Assembly: GCF_004135585.1 (NCBI RefSeq) | Contig: NZ_CP035501.1 | Location: 1,103,001 to 1,167,000 of the forward strand | Length of the DNA stretch: 64,000 bases | Reading direction: 5' to 3' | From: Sphingosinicella sp. BN140058 | Lineage (GTDB): Bacteria; Pseudomonadota; Alphaproteobacteria; Sphingomonadales; Sphingomonadaceae | Shown here: one piece after another, positions 1-9,255 of the stretch | How the letters are laid out: each line of letters opens with the position of its first letter | How positions within the stretch are numbered: the stretch's first letter is position 1 | Notes under the pieces: generated by a model | Seen by the model: only the letters and a program-made list of their open reading frames with translations | Told to the model about the DNA's origin: nothing | The model's database searches: none | Translations under genes and position numbers: made by a program

Positions 1-2
1 CG

Positions 3-1259
3 ATCAATCGCTATGACAGCCTCTACGGTGTGCCGATCCGTTATTCGCTCGATCCCCAGGAAGAGCCTGAAGCGCCGCGCATCGACATCAAACAGACCCG
101 GGTGGACGGGCGTGCCGAGATCGACACCGGCAGCGGCTTCGTCGACCAGGTCCGCGTTCGCGGCGGTTATTCGGATTACCGGCACGACGAGCTGGAGGAC
201 ACCGGCGAAATCGGCACGACCTTCCTGACCAAAGGCGCCGAGGGCCGGGTGGAACTCGTGCAATCGCAGCGCGGCGGCTGGGGTGGCGGTTTCGGCGCCC
301 AATATTTCCGGCGCCACCTCGACGTGATCGGCGAAGAGAAGTTCCTGCCGGAAAGCCGCACCAGCCAGTTCGGCCTGTTCACCTTGCAGAATTATCGCTC
401 CGGCCGCTTCCGGGCCGAAGTGGGGGCTCGCTACGAGCATCAGAAGGTCAGTGCCGAGGCGGATGCCGATCTCGGCAACGAGGCGGAGAGGCGCAGCTTC
501 GATTCATGGTCGGGCTCGGCGGGCGCCAGCTACGAGATCGCGCCCGGTCTGCGCCTGGGTGTGAACGGATCGCACAGCCAGCGGGCTCCTTCGGCCGAGG
601 AATTGTTCGCCAACGGCCCGCATGCCGGCACCCAGGCCTTCGAAGTCGGTGACCCGGATCTCTCGCAGGAGAAAAGCTGGGGCCTGGAAGGGACGTTGAG
701 CGCGCAGGGCGACGGCTACAGCCTCTCGGCCTCGGTCTTCCGCAGCTGGTTCGACGATTATATCTACGAAGCGCGCACCGGGGCGGTCGAGGATGGTCTC
801 CCGGTCTTCCAGATCGGCCAGGCCGATGCGCGTTATTTCGGGATCGAATTCGAAGGATCGTTGCGCGTCGCGCGGGTCGGCGGCTTCGCCGTGAATCTGG
901 ACGGCGTCGCAGATTACGTCCGGGCGACGATTGACTCCGTCGGTCCCGCGCCTCGAATCCCGCCGCTGCGGCTCCTCGGCGGCATCGAGGCGCAGTCCGA
1001 GCGCCTGCAGGCACGGGCCGAGATCGAGTGGACCGACGAACAGGATCGGCTCGCACCGCTCGAAACGCCGACCGCCGGCTTCACCCTGGTCAACGCGTCC
1101 GTGTCCTGGCAGCCGCTCGCCCAGCATCCCGGCACGAGCCTGACCGTGTCGGCGAACAACATCTTCGACGTCGATGCCCGCCGCCATGCGAGCTTCCTCA
1201 AGGACGTGGCACCGCTGGCGGGACGCGACGTCAGACTCACAGCACGGCTCAGCTTCTGA
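3..1259 (+). CDS. TonB-dependent receptor, C-terminal part (5' end outside window)
   Basis: This is the beta-barrel half of an outer-membrane TonB-dependent receptor. The frame is open from base 3, so the signal peptide and plug lie upstream of the window; 418 residues remain. The visible part has alternating amphipathic strands and the loop motif RAPSAEELFANGPH followed by DLSQEKSWGLE, both typical of receptor barrels. It ends in the aromatic-terminated strand RLTARLSF, the usual C-terminal outer-membrane insertion signal. The start of the barrel (YGVP) recalls the ZnuD-like zinc receptors, but the His-rich loop of those proteins is not visible, so the substrate is left open. No downstream partner gene on the same strand is close enough to form an operon. 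Confidence 0.88.
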   Translation: MNRYDSLYGVPIRYSLDPQEEPEAPRIDIKQTRVDGRAEIDTGSGFVDQVRVRGGYSDYRHDELEDTGEIGTTFLTKGAEGRVELVQSQRGGWGGGFGAQYFRRHLDVIGEEKFLPESRTSQFGLFTLQNYRSGRFRAEVGARYEHQKVSAEADADLGNEAERRSFDSWSGSAGASYEIAPGLRLGVNGSHSQRAPSAEELFANGPHAGTQAFEVGDPDLSQEKSWGLEGTLSAQGDGYSLSASVFRSWFDDYIYEARTGAVEDGLPVFQIGQADARYFGIEFEGSLRVARVGGFAVNLDGVADYVRATIDSVGPAPRIPPLRLLGGIEAQSERLQARAEIEWTDEQDRLAPLETPTAGFTLVNASVSWQPLAQHPGTSLTVSANNIFDVDARRHASFLKDVAPLAGRDVRLTARLSF

Positions 1260-1582
1260 GCTCCGGCTGGGGCCGGGTCGCCTGGCGCGATCCGGCTCCC
1301 TGCCCAAATCGCTCCTGCAGATGACTGATCCGAATGACGGCGCTCCCTCCCGCATCCACCGCCGCCTGAGGCACGGGTATCTCCCGGAAGGGGCGCTTCT
1401 GACGCCGATCCATCAAATGGCCTTGAACACTCTTACGTTCATGCTTTGTTCGTGATAGAGCAGATCGATCCACGGTAGGGCGCACGCGAATTGCGCGTGT
1501 TCCGTCCGAATGGAGCGGACGGGCGCTTTGCACGTCGAGGATGGGCCCGTAGAATCGGCCCGGACAGCAAGGGGAGCAACAG
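1260..1582. other. Intergenic region with two small inverted repeats
   Basis: About 320 bases between the receptor stop and the glutathione S-transferase start. I see no convincing gene. Two short dyads stand out: CACGCG/CGCGTG at 1483-1488 and 1494-1499, and CCGTCCG/CGGACGG at 1502-1508 and 1516-1522. Both lie 60-100 bases upstream of the next start and could be operator or 5'-leader structures; neither has a T-run, so they are not obvious terminators. Confidence 0.4.
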
Positions 1583-2233
1583 ATGACCGAGACTCTCACC
1601 CTCTATACCAACCCGATGTCGCGCGGCCGGATCGCGCGCTGGATGCTGGAGGAAGTCGGCTGCAGCTACGAGACGGTGGTGCTCGACTATGGGACGACGA
1701 TGAAGGATGCCGACTATCTGGCGGTCAATCCGATGGGCAAGGTGCCGGCGATCAAGCATGGCGACACGGTGGTGACGGAAGCGGCGGCGATCTGCGCCTA
1801 TCTCGCCGATGCCTTCCCGGACGCGGGGCTGGCGCCGCCGCCGGGAAACGCCATGCGCGGGCCTTATTATCGCTGGCTGTTCTTCGGCGCCGGTCCGGTC
1901 GAGGCCGCGGTCACCGCCAAGTCGCTCGGCCTGCTCGCGCCGCCCGAACGCGCGGCCAATGCCGGCTACGGCCGGTTCGAGGATGTGCTCGACGCCCTGG
2001 AGAGCGCGGCACGCAGCGCCAGCCCCTACCTTTGCGGCGAGCAATTCACCGCCGCCGACCTTTATCTCGGCGCCCAGATCGGTTGGGGCATGATGTTCGG
2101 CACGATCGAGAAGCGTCCGGCGTTCGAGGAATATCATGCGCGCATCGCCGAACGCCCGGCCGCCAAGCGCGCCGCCGCGCTCGACGACGCCCTGATGGCC
2201 CAGGTGCAGCAATCGCCGCAGCAGGCCTCCTGA
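1583..2233 (+). CDS. Glutathione S-transferase family protein
   Basis: A 216-residue cytosolic glutathione S-transferase-like protein with the usual two-domain layout. The N-terminal thioredoxin-like domain (about 1-80) starts LTLYTNPMSRGR, contains the cis-proline region MGKVPAIKHGD and the glutathione-binding ESA-like motif as TEAAAI. The C-terminal all-helical domain (about 90-205) includes FTAADLYLGAQI, matching the conserved N-capping box region of the family. The start is supported by AAGGGGAG eight bases upstream. The gene stands alone and is followed by a strong bidirectional terminator. The specific substrate cannot be told from sequence. Confidence 0.93.
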   Translation: MTETLTLYTNPMSRGRIARWMLEEVGCSYETVVLDYGTTMKDADYLAVNPMGKVPAIKHGDTVVTEAAAICAYLADAFPDAGLAPPPGNAMRGPYYRWLFFGAGPVEAAVTAKSLGLLAPPERAANAGYGRFEDVLDALESAARSASPYLCGEQFTAADLYLGAQIGWGMMFGTIEKRPAFEEYHARIAERPAAKRAAALDDALMAQVQQSPQQAS

Positions 2234-2262
2234 TCCACCGAGCAGATGCCGACCAATGAAAA

Positions 2263-2290
2263 AAAGGCCCGGCGTTGCCGCCGGGCCTTT
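2263..2290. terminator. Bidirectional intrinsic terminator
   Basis: A 10-bp perfect stem, AAAGGCCCGG at 2263-2272 and CCGGGCCTTT at 2281-2290, with A- and T-rich flanks on the two sides. It lies between the converging glutathione S-transferase (+) and Bax-inhibitor-like (-) genes and can serve both. Confidence 0.85.
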
Positions 2291-2314
2291 CATTTGTGAC
2301 TTCGGCTGGGTCGC

Positions 2315-3052
2315 TTAGTCGCGGCTGCCGAGGAAGCTGAGCAGGAACTGGAACATGTTGATGAAGTCCAGATACAGGTTGAGCGCGCCGAGGATGGCGG
2401 TCTTGCCGAGCATATCGCTGCCTTGCACCTGGAAGTAGATGCTCTTGATCTTCTGCGTGTCGTAGGCGGTGAGGCCTGCGAACAGCAGCACACCCACCGC
2501 GCTGATTACCAGGCTCATCGTGTCCGAGCGCAGGAAGATATTGATCACCATCGCAACGAGAAGCCCGACCAAGCCCATAAGCAGGAATGTACCGAAGCCG
2601 GAAAGATCCTTTTTCGTCGTGTAGCCCCAAAGGCTCAGCGAAACGAAGGCAGCCGAGGTGGCAAAGAACGTCGCCGCGATCGAGGTGCCGCTGTAGAGCA
2701 GCGGGATGATCGACATGGAAAGGCCCATCACAGTCGCAAACGACCAGTAGAACGCTTGAAGCCCCCCCAGCGACATGCGGCTAAGGCGCGCCGCCAGGAA
2801 GAAGACCATTATCAACGGGGCGAATAGAACGACGTATCTGAGAATGCCGCCCCCGTAGAAAATCTGCTGGGCAACACCGGTCATGGCGGCGGCGTAAGCG
2901 ACGATGCCGGTCAGCAGGACACCGGACGCCATGTAATTGTAAACGGACAGCATATAGGACCGCAGGCCCGCGTCGAAGGCGACGCTGTCGCGGCCGGCCG
3001 TCGTAGCGCCGAACGGCGCTGCGGTCCCGCGCGGGTCAAATCCATTAGCCAT
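2315..3052 (-). CDS. Bax inhibitor-1 / YccA family membrane protein
   Basis: A 245-residue inner-membrane protein of the Bax inhibitor-1/YccA (LFG/TMBIM) family. Seven hydrophobic segments follow a short soluble N-terminus. The family signatures are present: the conserved helix with YNYMASGVLLTG near residue 40, and the C-terminal segment LTAYDTQKIK followed by LGALNLYLDFINMFQFLL, which is diagnostic of the family. In bacteria these proteins are linked to membrane-protein quality control (YccA with FtsH) or calcium leak; a specific role here is not shown. The start has GGAGAG about eight bases upstream. The gene is monocistronic and shares a terminator with the gene on its 3' side. Confidence 0.95.
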   Translation of the reverse strand: MANGFDPRGTAAPFGATTAGRDSVAFDAGLRSYMLSVYNYMASGVLLTGIVAYAAAMTGVAQQIFYGGGILRYVVLFAPLIMVFFLAARLSRMSLGGLQAFYWSFATVMGLSMSIIPLLYSGTSIAATFFATSAAFVSLSLWGYTTKKDLSGFGTFLLMGLVGLLVAMVINIFLRSDTMSLVISAVGVLLFAGLTAYDTQKIKSIYFQVQGSDMLGKTAILGALNLYLDFINMFQFLLSFLGSRD

Positions 3053-3170
3053 TGGAAACTCTCTCCTTTGACGGCGACCAGTCGCCGTTGCCCGCCAATA
3101 TCGTGTTGTTTGGCTCGCGGTTCAAGGAAAACCGGTTCGCAGGCGTCCCCCATCGCGCTATCGCGCCGTC

Positions 3171-3740
3171 ATGATCCGCCTGTTCGTCGCGATCCGGCCG
3201 CCGGCGCCGATCCGCAGCCAGTTGCTGGCGTTGATGGGCGGCGTGCGCGGCGCCCGGTGGCAATCGGACGACCAGATCCACCTCACCTTGCGCTTCATCG
3301 GCGAGGTCGATCGCCGCGTTGCCGAGGATATCCATGCCGCGCTTGAGGCGGTCCGCCATCCGCGCTTCGAAATCGCGCTGAGCGGCCTAGGCGCGTTCGA
3401 CCGGCGGGGCGCACCGACCGCGCTGTGGGCAGGCGTCACCCCCCACGACGATCTGAAAGCGCTCCACAAGAAGGTCGATCAGGCGATCTCCCGCGCCGGA
3501 TTGGAGCCGGAGCGGCGCGCCTACACCCCCCATATCACACTCGCCCGGATGAGCCGCGGCGGCGGCCCGGTGCAGCCGCTGATCGAGAGCGCCGGCGGAG
3601 TCTCGAGCGCGCCTTTCGCGGTCGACGATTTCCGCCTGTACGAAAGCAGTCTCGGCCCGGACGGCGCGACCTATGACGTCCTCGCCCGCTATCCCCTGGA
3701 GCCTGCTCACCTCAGGTTGCAGCGTTCAACTCCGACCTGA
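3171..3740 (+). CDS. thpR: RNA 2',3'-cyclic phosphodiesterase (2H family)
   Basis: A 189-residue member of the 2H phosphoesterase superfamily, ThpR/LigT group, which hydrolyses RNA 2',3'-cyclic phosphates to 2'-phosphates. The two catalytic HxTx motifs are both visible: HLTL at residues 37-40 and HITL at 121-124, with the expected spacing and the N-terminal RLFVAI strand. Length is normal for the family. The start is the first ATG; upstream there is no strong Shine-Dalgarno sequence, so it is somewhat uncertain. The gene is divergent from the Bax-inhibitor-like gene and converges with the fructosamine-kinase-like gene. Confidence 0.93.
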   Translation: MIRLFVAIRPPAPIRSQLLALMGGVRGARWQSDDQIHLTLRFIGEVDRRVAEDIHAALEAVRHPRFEIALSGLGAFDRRGAPTALWAGVTPHDDLKALHKKVDQAISRAGLEPERRAYTPHITLARMSRGGGPVQPLIESAGGVSSAPFAVDDFRLYESSLGPDGATYDVLARYPLEPAHLRLQRSTPT

Positions 3741-3770
3741 GGTGCGAAAGTTGCTCTCGGCTCCGCGCGA

Positions 3771-4580
3771 TCAGGCTTCGATCCGGCCGAGCAGCCGCTC
3801 GACCAGATTGCCGTAGCTGCCGCCGAACAGGCGCAGATGGACCAGCGCCGGAAACAGCTGGTAGGCCGCCTGCCGCTCCGGCCAGCCCTCCGGCGGGCTG
3901 CCATAGGCCTGCCAGAAGGCCGCATCCGGCGTGTCGAACAGGGTCAGCATGGCGAGGTCGACTTCGGCGTGGCCATGATAACAGGCCGGATCGATCAGGG
4001 CGGCGAGCCTGCCGCCGGATACGAGGATGTTGCCGGTCCAGAGGTCGCCGTGCAGCAGCGATGGCGGCGGCGCGGCGGGCAGGATCCCGGCGAGCCGCGG
4101 CCCGACCGCTGCGATCCGCTCGCGCCACGGGCGATCGAGCACGGCGGCGGTCGCCTTCAGCCGCTGATCGAGCCAGAAAGCGGGCCAATCCTGCCCCTGA
4201 CGGTTGTCGAGCGAGACCGTGCCGAGCGCATAATCGACCGGCCAGCCATACGCCTCTCCGAGATGATCGTGGAGCTGCCGCAGCGCCGCTCCGAGCGAAC
4301 GCCAGGCCGAGGGGCTGAACACCCGGTCGTTGTCGACATGCTCGATCATCAGCACGCCGGCGAGCTCGCCCTCCACATGCGGCGCCGGCACACCGGCGCC
4401 GGCGATCGCACGCAGCATCGTTGCCTCGGTGCCGACGGCGGGACTGCCCTTGGCGACGCTGATCCGCCCGTCGAGACGACGCACCAGCAGCACTTCCGAG
4501 AGATCGCCGCCGGCGAGATGCTCCAGACGGTCTTCGGACAGACCGGTGAGCGTCGCCACGCGGCGGGCGAAGAAGCTCAC
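3771..4580 (-). CDS. Fructosamine kinase family protein
   Basis: A 269-residue protein of the fructosamine/ketosamine-3-kinase family, related to aminoglycoside phosphotransferases. These enzymes phosphorylate Amadori products of sugars on protein lysines, leading to deglycation. The kinase core is visible: LHGDLWTGNIL is the catalytic loop and LIDPACYHGHAEVDLAM takes the place of the DFG region, exactly as in this family. The start is taken as a GTG whose last bases overlap the stop of the upstream phosphatase gene (GTGA overlap), giving a protein that begins SFFARRVATLTG. The coupling to a low-molecular-weight phosphatase is a common arrangement and suggests a shared protein-repair role. 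Confidence 0.9.
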   Translation of the reverse strand: MSFFARRVATLTGLSEDRLEHLAGGDLSEVLLVRRLDGRISVAKGSPAVGTEATMLRAIAGAGVPAPHVEGELAGVLMIEHVDNDRVFSPSAWRSLGAALRQLHDHLGEAYGWPVDYALGTVSLDNRQGQDWPAFWLDQRLKATAAVLDRPWRERIAAVGPRLAGILPAAPPPSLLHGDLWTGNILVSGGRLAALIDPACYHGHAEVDLAMLTLFDTPDAAFWQAYGSPPEGWPERQAAYQLFPALVHLRLFGGSYGNLVERLLGRIEA

Positions 4581-5038
4581 GCCCGCGCCTTGAGCGAACG
4601 CGCCAGGCCCTGCGCACCGGCGACGGCGTCGCTCCACGCCAGATCGAAATGCGCATCCTCGCCGTAATACGGATCGGCGACCGCCTCGCCCTCACGCCCG
4701 GGTACGTGATCGAGTAAAAGCGACAGGTGCGCGCGTGAGCCCGGAGCCTGCATCCGGCGCAGATTGGCGAGGTTCTCGCGATCGAGTGCGACGATATGAT
4801 CGAAGCGGTCGAAGTCGGCGGGCGAGACCTGCCGTGCCCGCAGGCCGCCGATATCGACGCCGTTCCGGGCCGCGACCGCGATCGAACGCGGATCCGGAGG
4901 ACGTCCGACATGCCAGTCGCCGGTCCCGGCGGAATCGATCTCGACGTCGAGCCCGAGCCGCTCGGCCTCGCGCCGGAAGGCCGCTTCGGCCAGCGGCGAA
5001 CGACAGATGTTGCCGAGACAGACGAAGAGAATTCGCAT
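4577..5038 (-). CDS. Low molecular weight protein-tyrosine-phosphatase
   Basis: A 153-residue cytosolic low-molecular-weight phosphotyrosine phosphatase. The P-loop CLGNICRS starts at Cys7 and fits CX5R, with Arg13. The general-acid loop DPYYGED carries Asp122. Length is normal for the family. The ATG chosen puts the P-loop at the extreme N-terminus, as in characterised members; longer in-frame starts would add an unrelated basic stretch. Its stop overlaps the GTG start of the fructosamine-kinase-like gene, so the two are translationally coupled. Likely substrates could be phosphotyrosine proteins or sugar phosphates made by the neighbour; this is inference. Confidence 0.94.
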   Translation of the reverse strand: MRILFVCLGNICRSPLAEAAFRREAERLGLDVEIDSAGTGDWHVGRPPDPRSIAVAARNGVDIGGLRARQVSPADFDRFDHIVALDRENLANLRRMQAPGSRAHLSLLLDHVPGREGEAVADPYYGEDAHFDLAWSDAVAGAQGLARSLKARA

Positions 5039-5112
5039 GCGGCCCAGCCTTGTTGCCAATACGCGCCGCTGTGCTAGCCATGTGATCAGACAATAACAAC
5101 GAGGGCGAGGAC

Positions 5113-6744
5113 ATGGCTTCAGAGGCAGCCGATACCCCGGGCGCACCACCTTCGACGGCGCCTTCCCGCCCCGGAGTCGGCGCCTATGCCTGGTACGCCT
5201 TGTTCGTGCTGGTCCTGGTCTACGTGATCAACTTCATCGACCGGCAGATCCTTTCCATCCTGGTCGGCGACATCAAGCGCGATCTCGGCGTGTCCGACGC
5301 CCAGATCGGCTTCCTCTACGGCACTGCCTTCGCCGTCTTCTATGCCCTGTTCGGGATTCCGCTCGGCCGCCTTGCCGACAGCTGGTATCGCGGCCGGCTG
5401 ATGGCGATCGGTCTCGCCCTTTGGTCGTCGATGACTGCCTTTTCCGGCTTCGCGACGACGTTCGGTATGCTGGCGACGGCACGGATCGGGGTTGGGATCG
5501 GCGAGGCGAGCGCCTCCCCGGCCGCCTACTCGATGATCTCCGACAGCTTTCCCAAGGAACGGCGCGCGACCGCTCTCTCCATCTACTCGAGCGGCCTCTA
5601 TATCGGTGGCGCGCTCAGTCTGCCAATCGGCGGGCTGATCGTCAGCCGCTGGAGCCACGCCTATCCTGATCCCGCGACGGCACCGCTCGGCCTGGCCGGC
5701 TGGCAGGCGGCCTTTCTCGCCGTCGGATTGCCCGGCCTGCTTCTGGCGCTGTGGGTGCTGAGCCTGCGCGAGCCGCTGCGCGGCGCCTCCGACGGCCTGT
5801 CCCAACCGGTCGTCCGTCCCAACGCCTGGAGCGAATTCGGGCGGGAGCTCGCAGCCATCCTGCCGCCGCTGACCCTGATCAGCGTGTCGCGCATACCGGG
5901 CGCGCTCAAGATCAACCTCGCAATGCTGGCACTCGTCGTCGCCGTGGCCTACGGCCTCATCCGACTGACCGGCGATTGGCCGCAATGGAGCGCCTATGGC
6001 CTGGGCATCTATTCGGTCTTCTCCTGGATCCAGTCGCTCAAGGCCCGCGATCGTCCGGTACATCGTCTGATCTGGGGGACGCCGACCGTGGTGCTCCTGA
6101 CGATAGCGTTCGGAAGCATCTCCTTCGTCACCTATGCCACCGCCTTCTGGCTGCCGCCTTATGTCGAGGCGACATTCTATGCCGGTCCGCTCGCCCACGC
6201 GCAGTTCATCACCGGGATGACGGCCAAGGAAGAGGTCGGCCTGATCATCGGCTGGTCCTCCGCCTTTGCCGCGGCCGCCGGCGTGATCCTGGGCGGCTAC
6301 GTATCGGACCTGTGGCGGCAGCGCGATCCACGCGGGCGCCTGTTCGTCAACATGTTGAGCGTGGTGCTTCCGGTTCCGCTCGTCGCGTTCATGCTGAGCA
6401 CCGACAGCCTCGGCGCGCTCTATGTCGTGACCCCGCTCGCCCAGATGTTCTCGTCGGCCTGGGTCGGGGCGGCAGTGGCAACCCTCCAGGACCTCGTCTT
6501 GCCACGGATGCGGGCGACCGCGGGCGCGACCTACATCCTCGGCACGACCATGGTCGGCCTTGCGCTCGGTCCCTATTTCGCCGGCAAGATGTCGATGCTG
6601 ACCGGGGGCCTGGGCAGCGGCATCGCCTGCCTGTTCGTGATGCCGCCCTTGACCCTGCTCGGCCTGTGGTTCGCCTCGCGCCGGATCGCCGACCTCGAGG
6701 CGACCAAGGTCGAGCGGGCACGCGCCGCCGGAGAGACGATCTGA
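5113..6744 (+). CDS. MFS transporter, spinster-like
   Basis: A 543-residue major facilitator with about 12 membrane helices. The first helix ends INFIDRQILSIL, which with the loop GRLADSWYRGRLMAIGLALWS gives the MFS signature motif between helices 2 and 3. Motif C-like RIGVGIGEASASPAAYSMISD lies in helices 4-5 and is typical of the spinster-like subgroup. The central loop (about residues 225-330) is unusually long, with two extra hydrophobic stretches, which explains the length above the usual 430-450. A GAGG element lies seven to eight bases before the ATG. It is divergent from the phosphatase operon. The transported substrate is unknown. Confidence 0.92.
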   Translation: MASEAADTPGAPPSTAPSRPGVGAYAWYALFVLVLVYVINFIDRQILSILVGDIKRDLGVSDAQIGFLYGTAFAVFYALFGIPLGRLADSWYRGRLMAIGLALWSSMTAFSGFATTFGMLATARIGVGIGEASASPAAYSMISDSFPKERRATALSIYSSGLYIGGALSLPIGGLIVSRWSHAYPDPATAPLGLAGWQAAFLAVGLPGLLLALWVLSLREPLRGASDGLSQPVVRPNAWSEFGRELAAILPPLTLISVSRIPGALKINLAMLALVVAVAYGLIRLTGDWPQWSAYGLGIYSVFSWIQSLKARDRPVHRLIWGTPTVVLLTIAFGSISFVTYATAFWLPPYVEATFYAGPLAHAQFITGMTAKEEVGLIIGWSSAFAAAAGVILGGYVSDLWRQRDPRGRLFVNMLSVVLPVPLVAFMLSTDSLGALYVVTPLAQMFSSAWVGAAVATLQDLVLPRMRATAGATYILGTTMVGLALGPYFAGKMSMLTGGLGSGIACLFVMPPLTLLGLWFASRRIADLEATKVERARAAGETI

Positions 6745-6854
6745 AGCCTGGCCGAGCCGCCCTCGCCGATTCGACACGCCACCGTCCCTGCGTGCGCCCG
6801 CTCTGCCGCATCGGCGCTTGCACGCGGCTTTCGTCCCGCACAGAGAGGCGCCCG

Positions 6855-7979
6855 ATGCCCAGAAACCTGCTGATCCCTACCGTCCTGCTGCTCGCCGCCT
6901 GCACGAGCGGCGGCGACGAGACCGCCAATGCGAGCACGTCCATCGATGCGGCACCGTCGAGCCCGGCGGCGGCGGCCCGGACGGCAGCGCCACCGCCCGC
7001 CCCGGACACCGACAGCCGCACACCGGCGAAGCCGGGCGCGTTGCGTTCCTTCGGCGACTGGACGGTGGGCTGCGACAACGGTCTGTCGTGCACCATGGCC
7101 TCGCTCGCCCCCGAAGACGGGGAATTTCCCGACATGATGGTGACGCTCACGCGGGAACCTGGACCAAAGGGCGCGATCTCTCTGGATCTGTCGGCACAGG
7201 GGGAGGATGCGGGCGACGTCTCGCTTGCGATCGACGGTTCCGCTCCGAGCATCCGGGCGGCCAAGGGCGGCGTCGGCGGCGCCGACGCTCAGCGGCTGGC
7301 GTCGCAGATGGTGAATGGCACCCGCCTCGTTGTGCGCGACGCGGCCGGAACCACGATCGCGACGCTGAGCCTCAAAGGCGCGGCGGCGGCCTTGCGGTAC
7401 ATGGACGACAGGCAGGGTCGCGTGGGCGGCACGACTGCCCTCGCCGCCCTGGGTCCAAAGCCGGCCGAGGCCGTGCCGGCCGCACCGCCGCTGCCGGTGG
7501 TCGTCTCGCCCAAGCCGGGGGGCACGGCGGCGACGCTCACCAAGGCCGCACTCGCGGCTCTCCGCAAGCGCGCCGGCTGCGACCTCGAAGGGGTGGGCGT
7601 CTCCCAGGATCCGGAAATATCGGCGCTCGGCGACGGCAAGTCGCTGATCGTTCTGCCTTGCTCCGCGGGAGCCTACAATCTGATCGCAGCCTTGTTCGTC
7701 ACAGACGGCAAGTCGACCGAGCCCGCCCGCATGGACGTGGCCTCCGGCATGGGTCCGATCGACGAGCAGACCGGAATCCCCGACGTCGTCAACGGCGGGT
7801 TCGAGGACGGAGTGCTCACCAGCTACGCCAAGGGACGTGGCATCGGTGATTGCGGAATCACTCAAAGCTTCGTTTGGGACGGAAGCCGCTTCCGGCTGGT
7901 CGAGCAGTCCGAGATGGGGGAGTGCCGGGGCAATCCGGAGTTCATCACCACTTGGCGAGCGCGGGTCGTTCGTCGGTGA
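6855..7979 (+). CDS. DUF1176 domain lipoprotein
   Basis: A 374-residue predicted lipoprotein. The signal peptide carries the lipobox LAAC with the acylated Cys at residue 16, followed by a Ser/Ala/Pro-rich linker to about residue 55. The rest matches the DUF1176 family: an N-terminal half beginning LRSFGDWTVGCDNGLSC and a C-terminal half with paired cysteines (CDLEG, LPCSAGAYN, GDCGITQSFVWDG) that are conserved in this family. DUF1176 proteins are periplasmic or membrane-anchored and of unknown function. The ATG has AGAGAGG about seven bases upstream. A same-strand MFS gene ends 110 bases upstream; co-transcription is possible but not shown. Confidence 0.88.
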   Translation: MPRNLLIPTVLLLAACTSGGDETANASTSIDAAPSSPAAAARTAAPPPAPDTDSRTPAKPGALRSFGDWTVGCDNGLSCTMASLAPEDGEFPDMMVTLTREPGPKGAISLDLSAQGEDAGDVSLAIDGSAPSIRAAKGGVGGADAQRLASQMVNGTRLVVRDAAGTTIATLSLKGAAAALRYMDDRQGRVGGTTALAALGPKPAEAVPAAPPLPVVVSPKPGGTAATLTKAALAALRKRAGCDLEGVGVSQDPEISALGDGKSLIVLPCSAGAYNLIAALFVTDGKSTEPARMDVASGMGPIDEQTGIPDVVNGGFEDGVLTSYAKGRGIGDCGITQSFVWDGSRFRLVEQSEMGECRGNPEFITTWRARVVRR

Positions 7980-8034
7980 TTGCGCGAACCTCGCCATCGG
8001 CGCCCGTCCGCTGTAGCGTCTCCGGCGAGGTGAG

Positions 8035-9255
8035 ATGATGGACTCGAACGATTGGTTGGCGGCCGGCAAGGCGGAGCTCGATGACGTGATCGCGCTGCGG
8101 CGCGCTATCCATGCAGATCCCGAGCTCGGGCTGAACTGCCGCCGGACGGCCGACAAGATCAAGGCGGCGCTCGCCGGCTTGCCGCTGGAGATCCGGGAGG
8201 GGCCGTCAACCAGCGGCCTCGTCGCCATTCTTCGCGGGGGCGCCGACAACGGCCGCTCGGTGCTGTTGCGCGGCGACATGGATGCGCTGGCCATGGAAGA
8301 GGCGACCGGCCTTGCCTTCGCGTCGCGCAATGCCGGCATGATGCACGCCTGCGGCCATGACGCGCACACCGCCATGCTGGTCGGCGCCGCCCGGGCTCTG
8401 TCCGCGCGCCAGGAGCAGCTGCCGGGAACGGTCGCCTTCATGTTCCAGCCCGGCGAGGAGGGCCATCACGGCGCCCGCTTCATGATCGAGGACGGGTTGA
8501 TCGACGATGTCCTCCCCGGCCGGCGGCCTGACGCAGCCTTCGCGCTGCACATCTGGCCGACCCTGCCCAACGGCGCCGTCGCCACGCGCACCGGGCCCCT
8601 GCTCGCGTCCGCCGACATGATCGAGGCGACGGTCACCGGCAAGGGCGGGCACGCGGCGATGCCGCACGACAGCCTCGATCCGATCCCGGTCGCCTGCGAG
8701 ATCGTGATGGCGGTGCAGGCGCACATCGCCCGCACGGTGCCGCCGACCGATCCCGCGATCCTGTCGATTACCCGGATCGAGGCGGGAACCGCGCACAACG
8801 TCATCGCCGGCAGCGTCCACCTGCTCGGCACCTTGCGCACCCTCTCGCAGCAGCGCCGCCTGACCGAGCAGACAGCGTTTCGGCGGATCGTCGAGCATGT
8901 CGCCGCGGCCCACGACATGACCGGCGAGATCCGGATCAAGGAAGGCTATCCGGTGACGATGAACGACGCCCGTGCGATCGCGCTGGTGCGCGAATGCGCC
9001 GGCGCCCTCGACGGCACCGGCGGCGGCTGGATGGAGCTTGCCGCGCCGGTGATGGGAGCCGAGGATTTCGCCTATGTCCTCCGCGAGATCCCCGGCGCGA
9101 TGGCGCTGCTCGGGGTCGCTGCCGAGGGCACCGATCCCGCCGCCAATCCGCCGCTTCACAACACTCGCATGCGGATCGATGAGGCGGTGATGGCGAAGGG
9201 CGTCGCGCTGCACGTCGCGTTCGCCGAGCGTTTCCTCGCATCCGGGTTCGACTAA
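8035..9255 (+). CDS. M20 family amidohydrolase (aminoacylase/hippurate hydrolase-like)
   Basis: A 406-residue metal-dependent hydrolase of peptidase family M20D, of the type that removes acyl groups from N-acyl amino acids such as hippurate. The metal-binding signature MHACGHDAHT lies near residues 103-112, the catalytic FQPGEEGHHGARFMIEDG follows, and the C-terminal AAPVMGAEDFAYVL supplies the last ligand region. The dimerisation domain sits between them (about 190-300). No signal peptide is seen, so it is probably cytosolic. GAGG precedes the paired ATGATG start. The last coding bases are part of a 33-bp tandem duplication that repeats the stop region. Confidence 0.94.
   Translation: MMDSNDWLAAGKAELDDVIALRRAIHADPELGLNCRRTADKIKAALAGLPLEIREGPSTSGLVAILRGGADNGRSVLLRGDMDALAMEEATGLAFASRNAGMMHACGHDAHTAMLVGAARALSARQEQLPGTVAFMFQPGEEGHHGARFMIEDGLIDDVLPGRRPDAAFALHIWPTLPNGAVATRTGPLLASADMIEATVTGKGGHAAMPHDSLDPIPVACEIVMAVQAHIARTVPPTDPAILSITRIEAGTAHNVIAGSVHLLGTLRTLSQQRRLTEQTAFRRIVEHVAAAHDMTGEIRIKEGYPVTMNDARAIALVRECAGALDGTGGGWMELAAPVMGAEDFAYVLREIPGAMALLGVAAEGTDPAANPPLHNTRMRIDEAVMAKGVALHVAFAERFLASGFD

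Noticed and set aside
5119..6777. A 552-codon minus-strand frame opposite the MFS gene
   Set aside because: Hydrophilic Gly/Arg-rich shadow of a clear membrane transporter.
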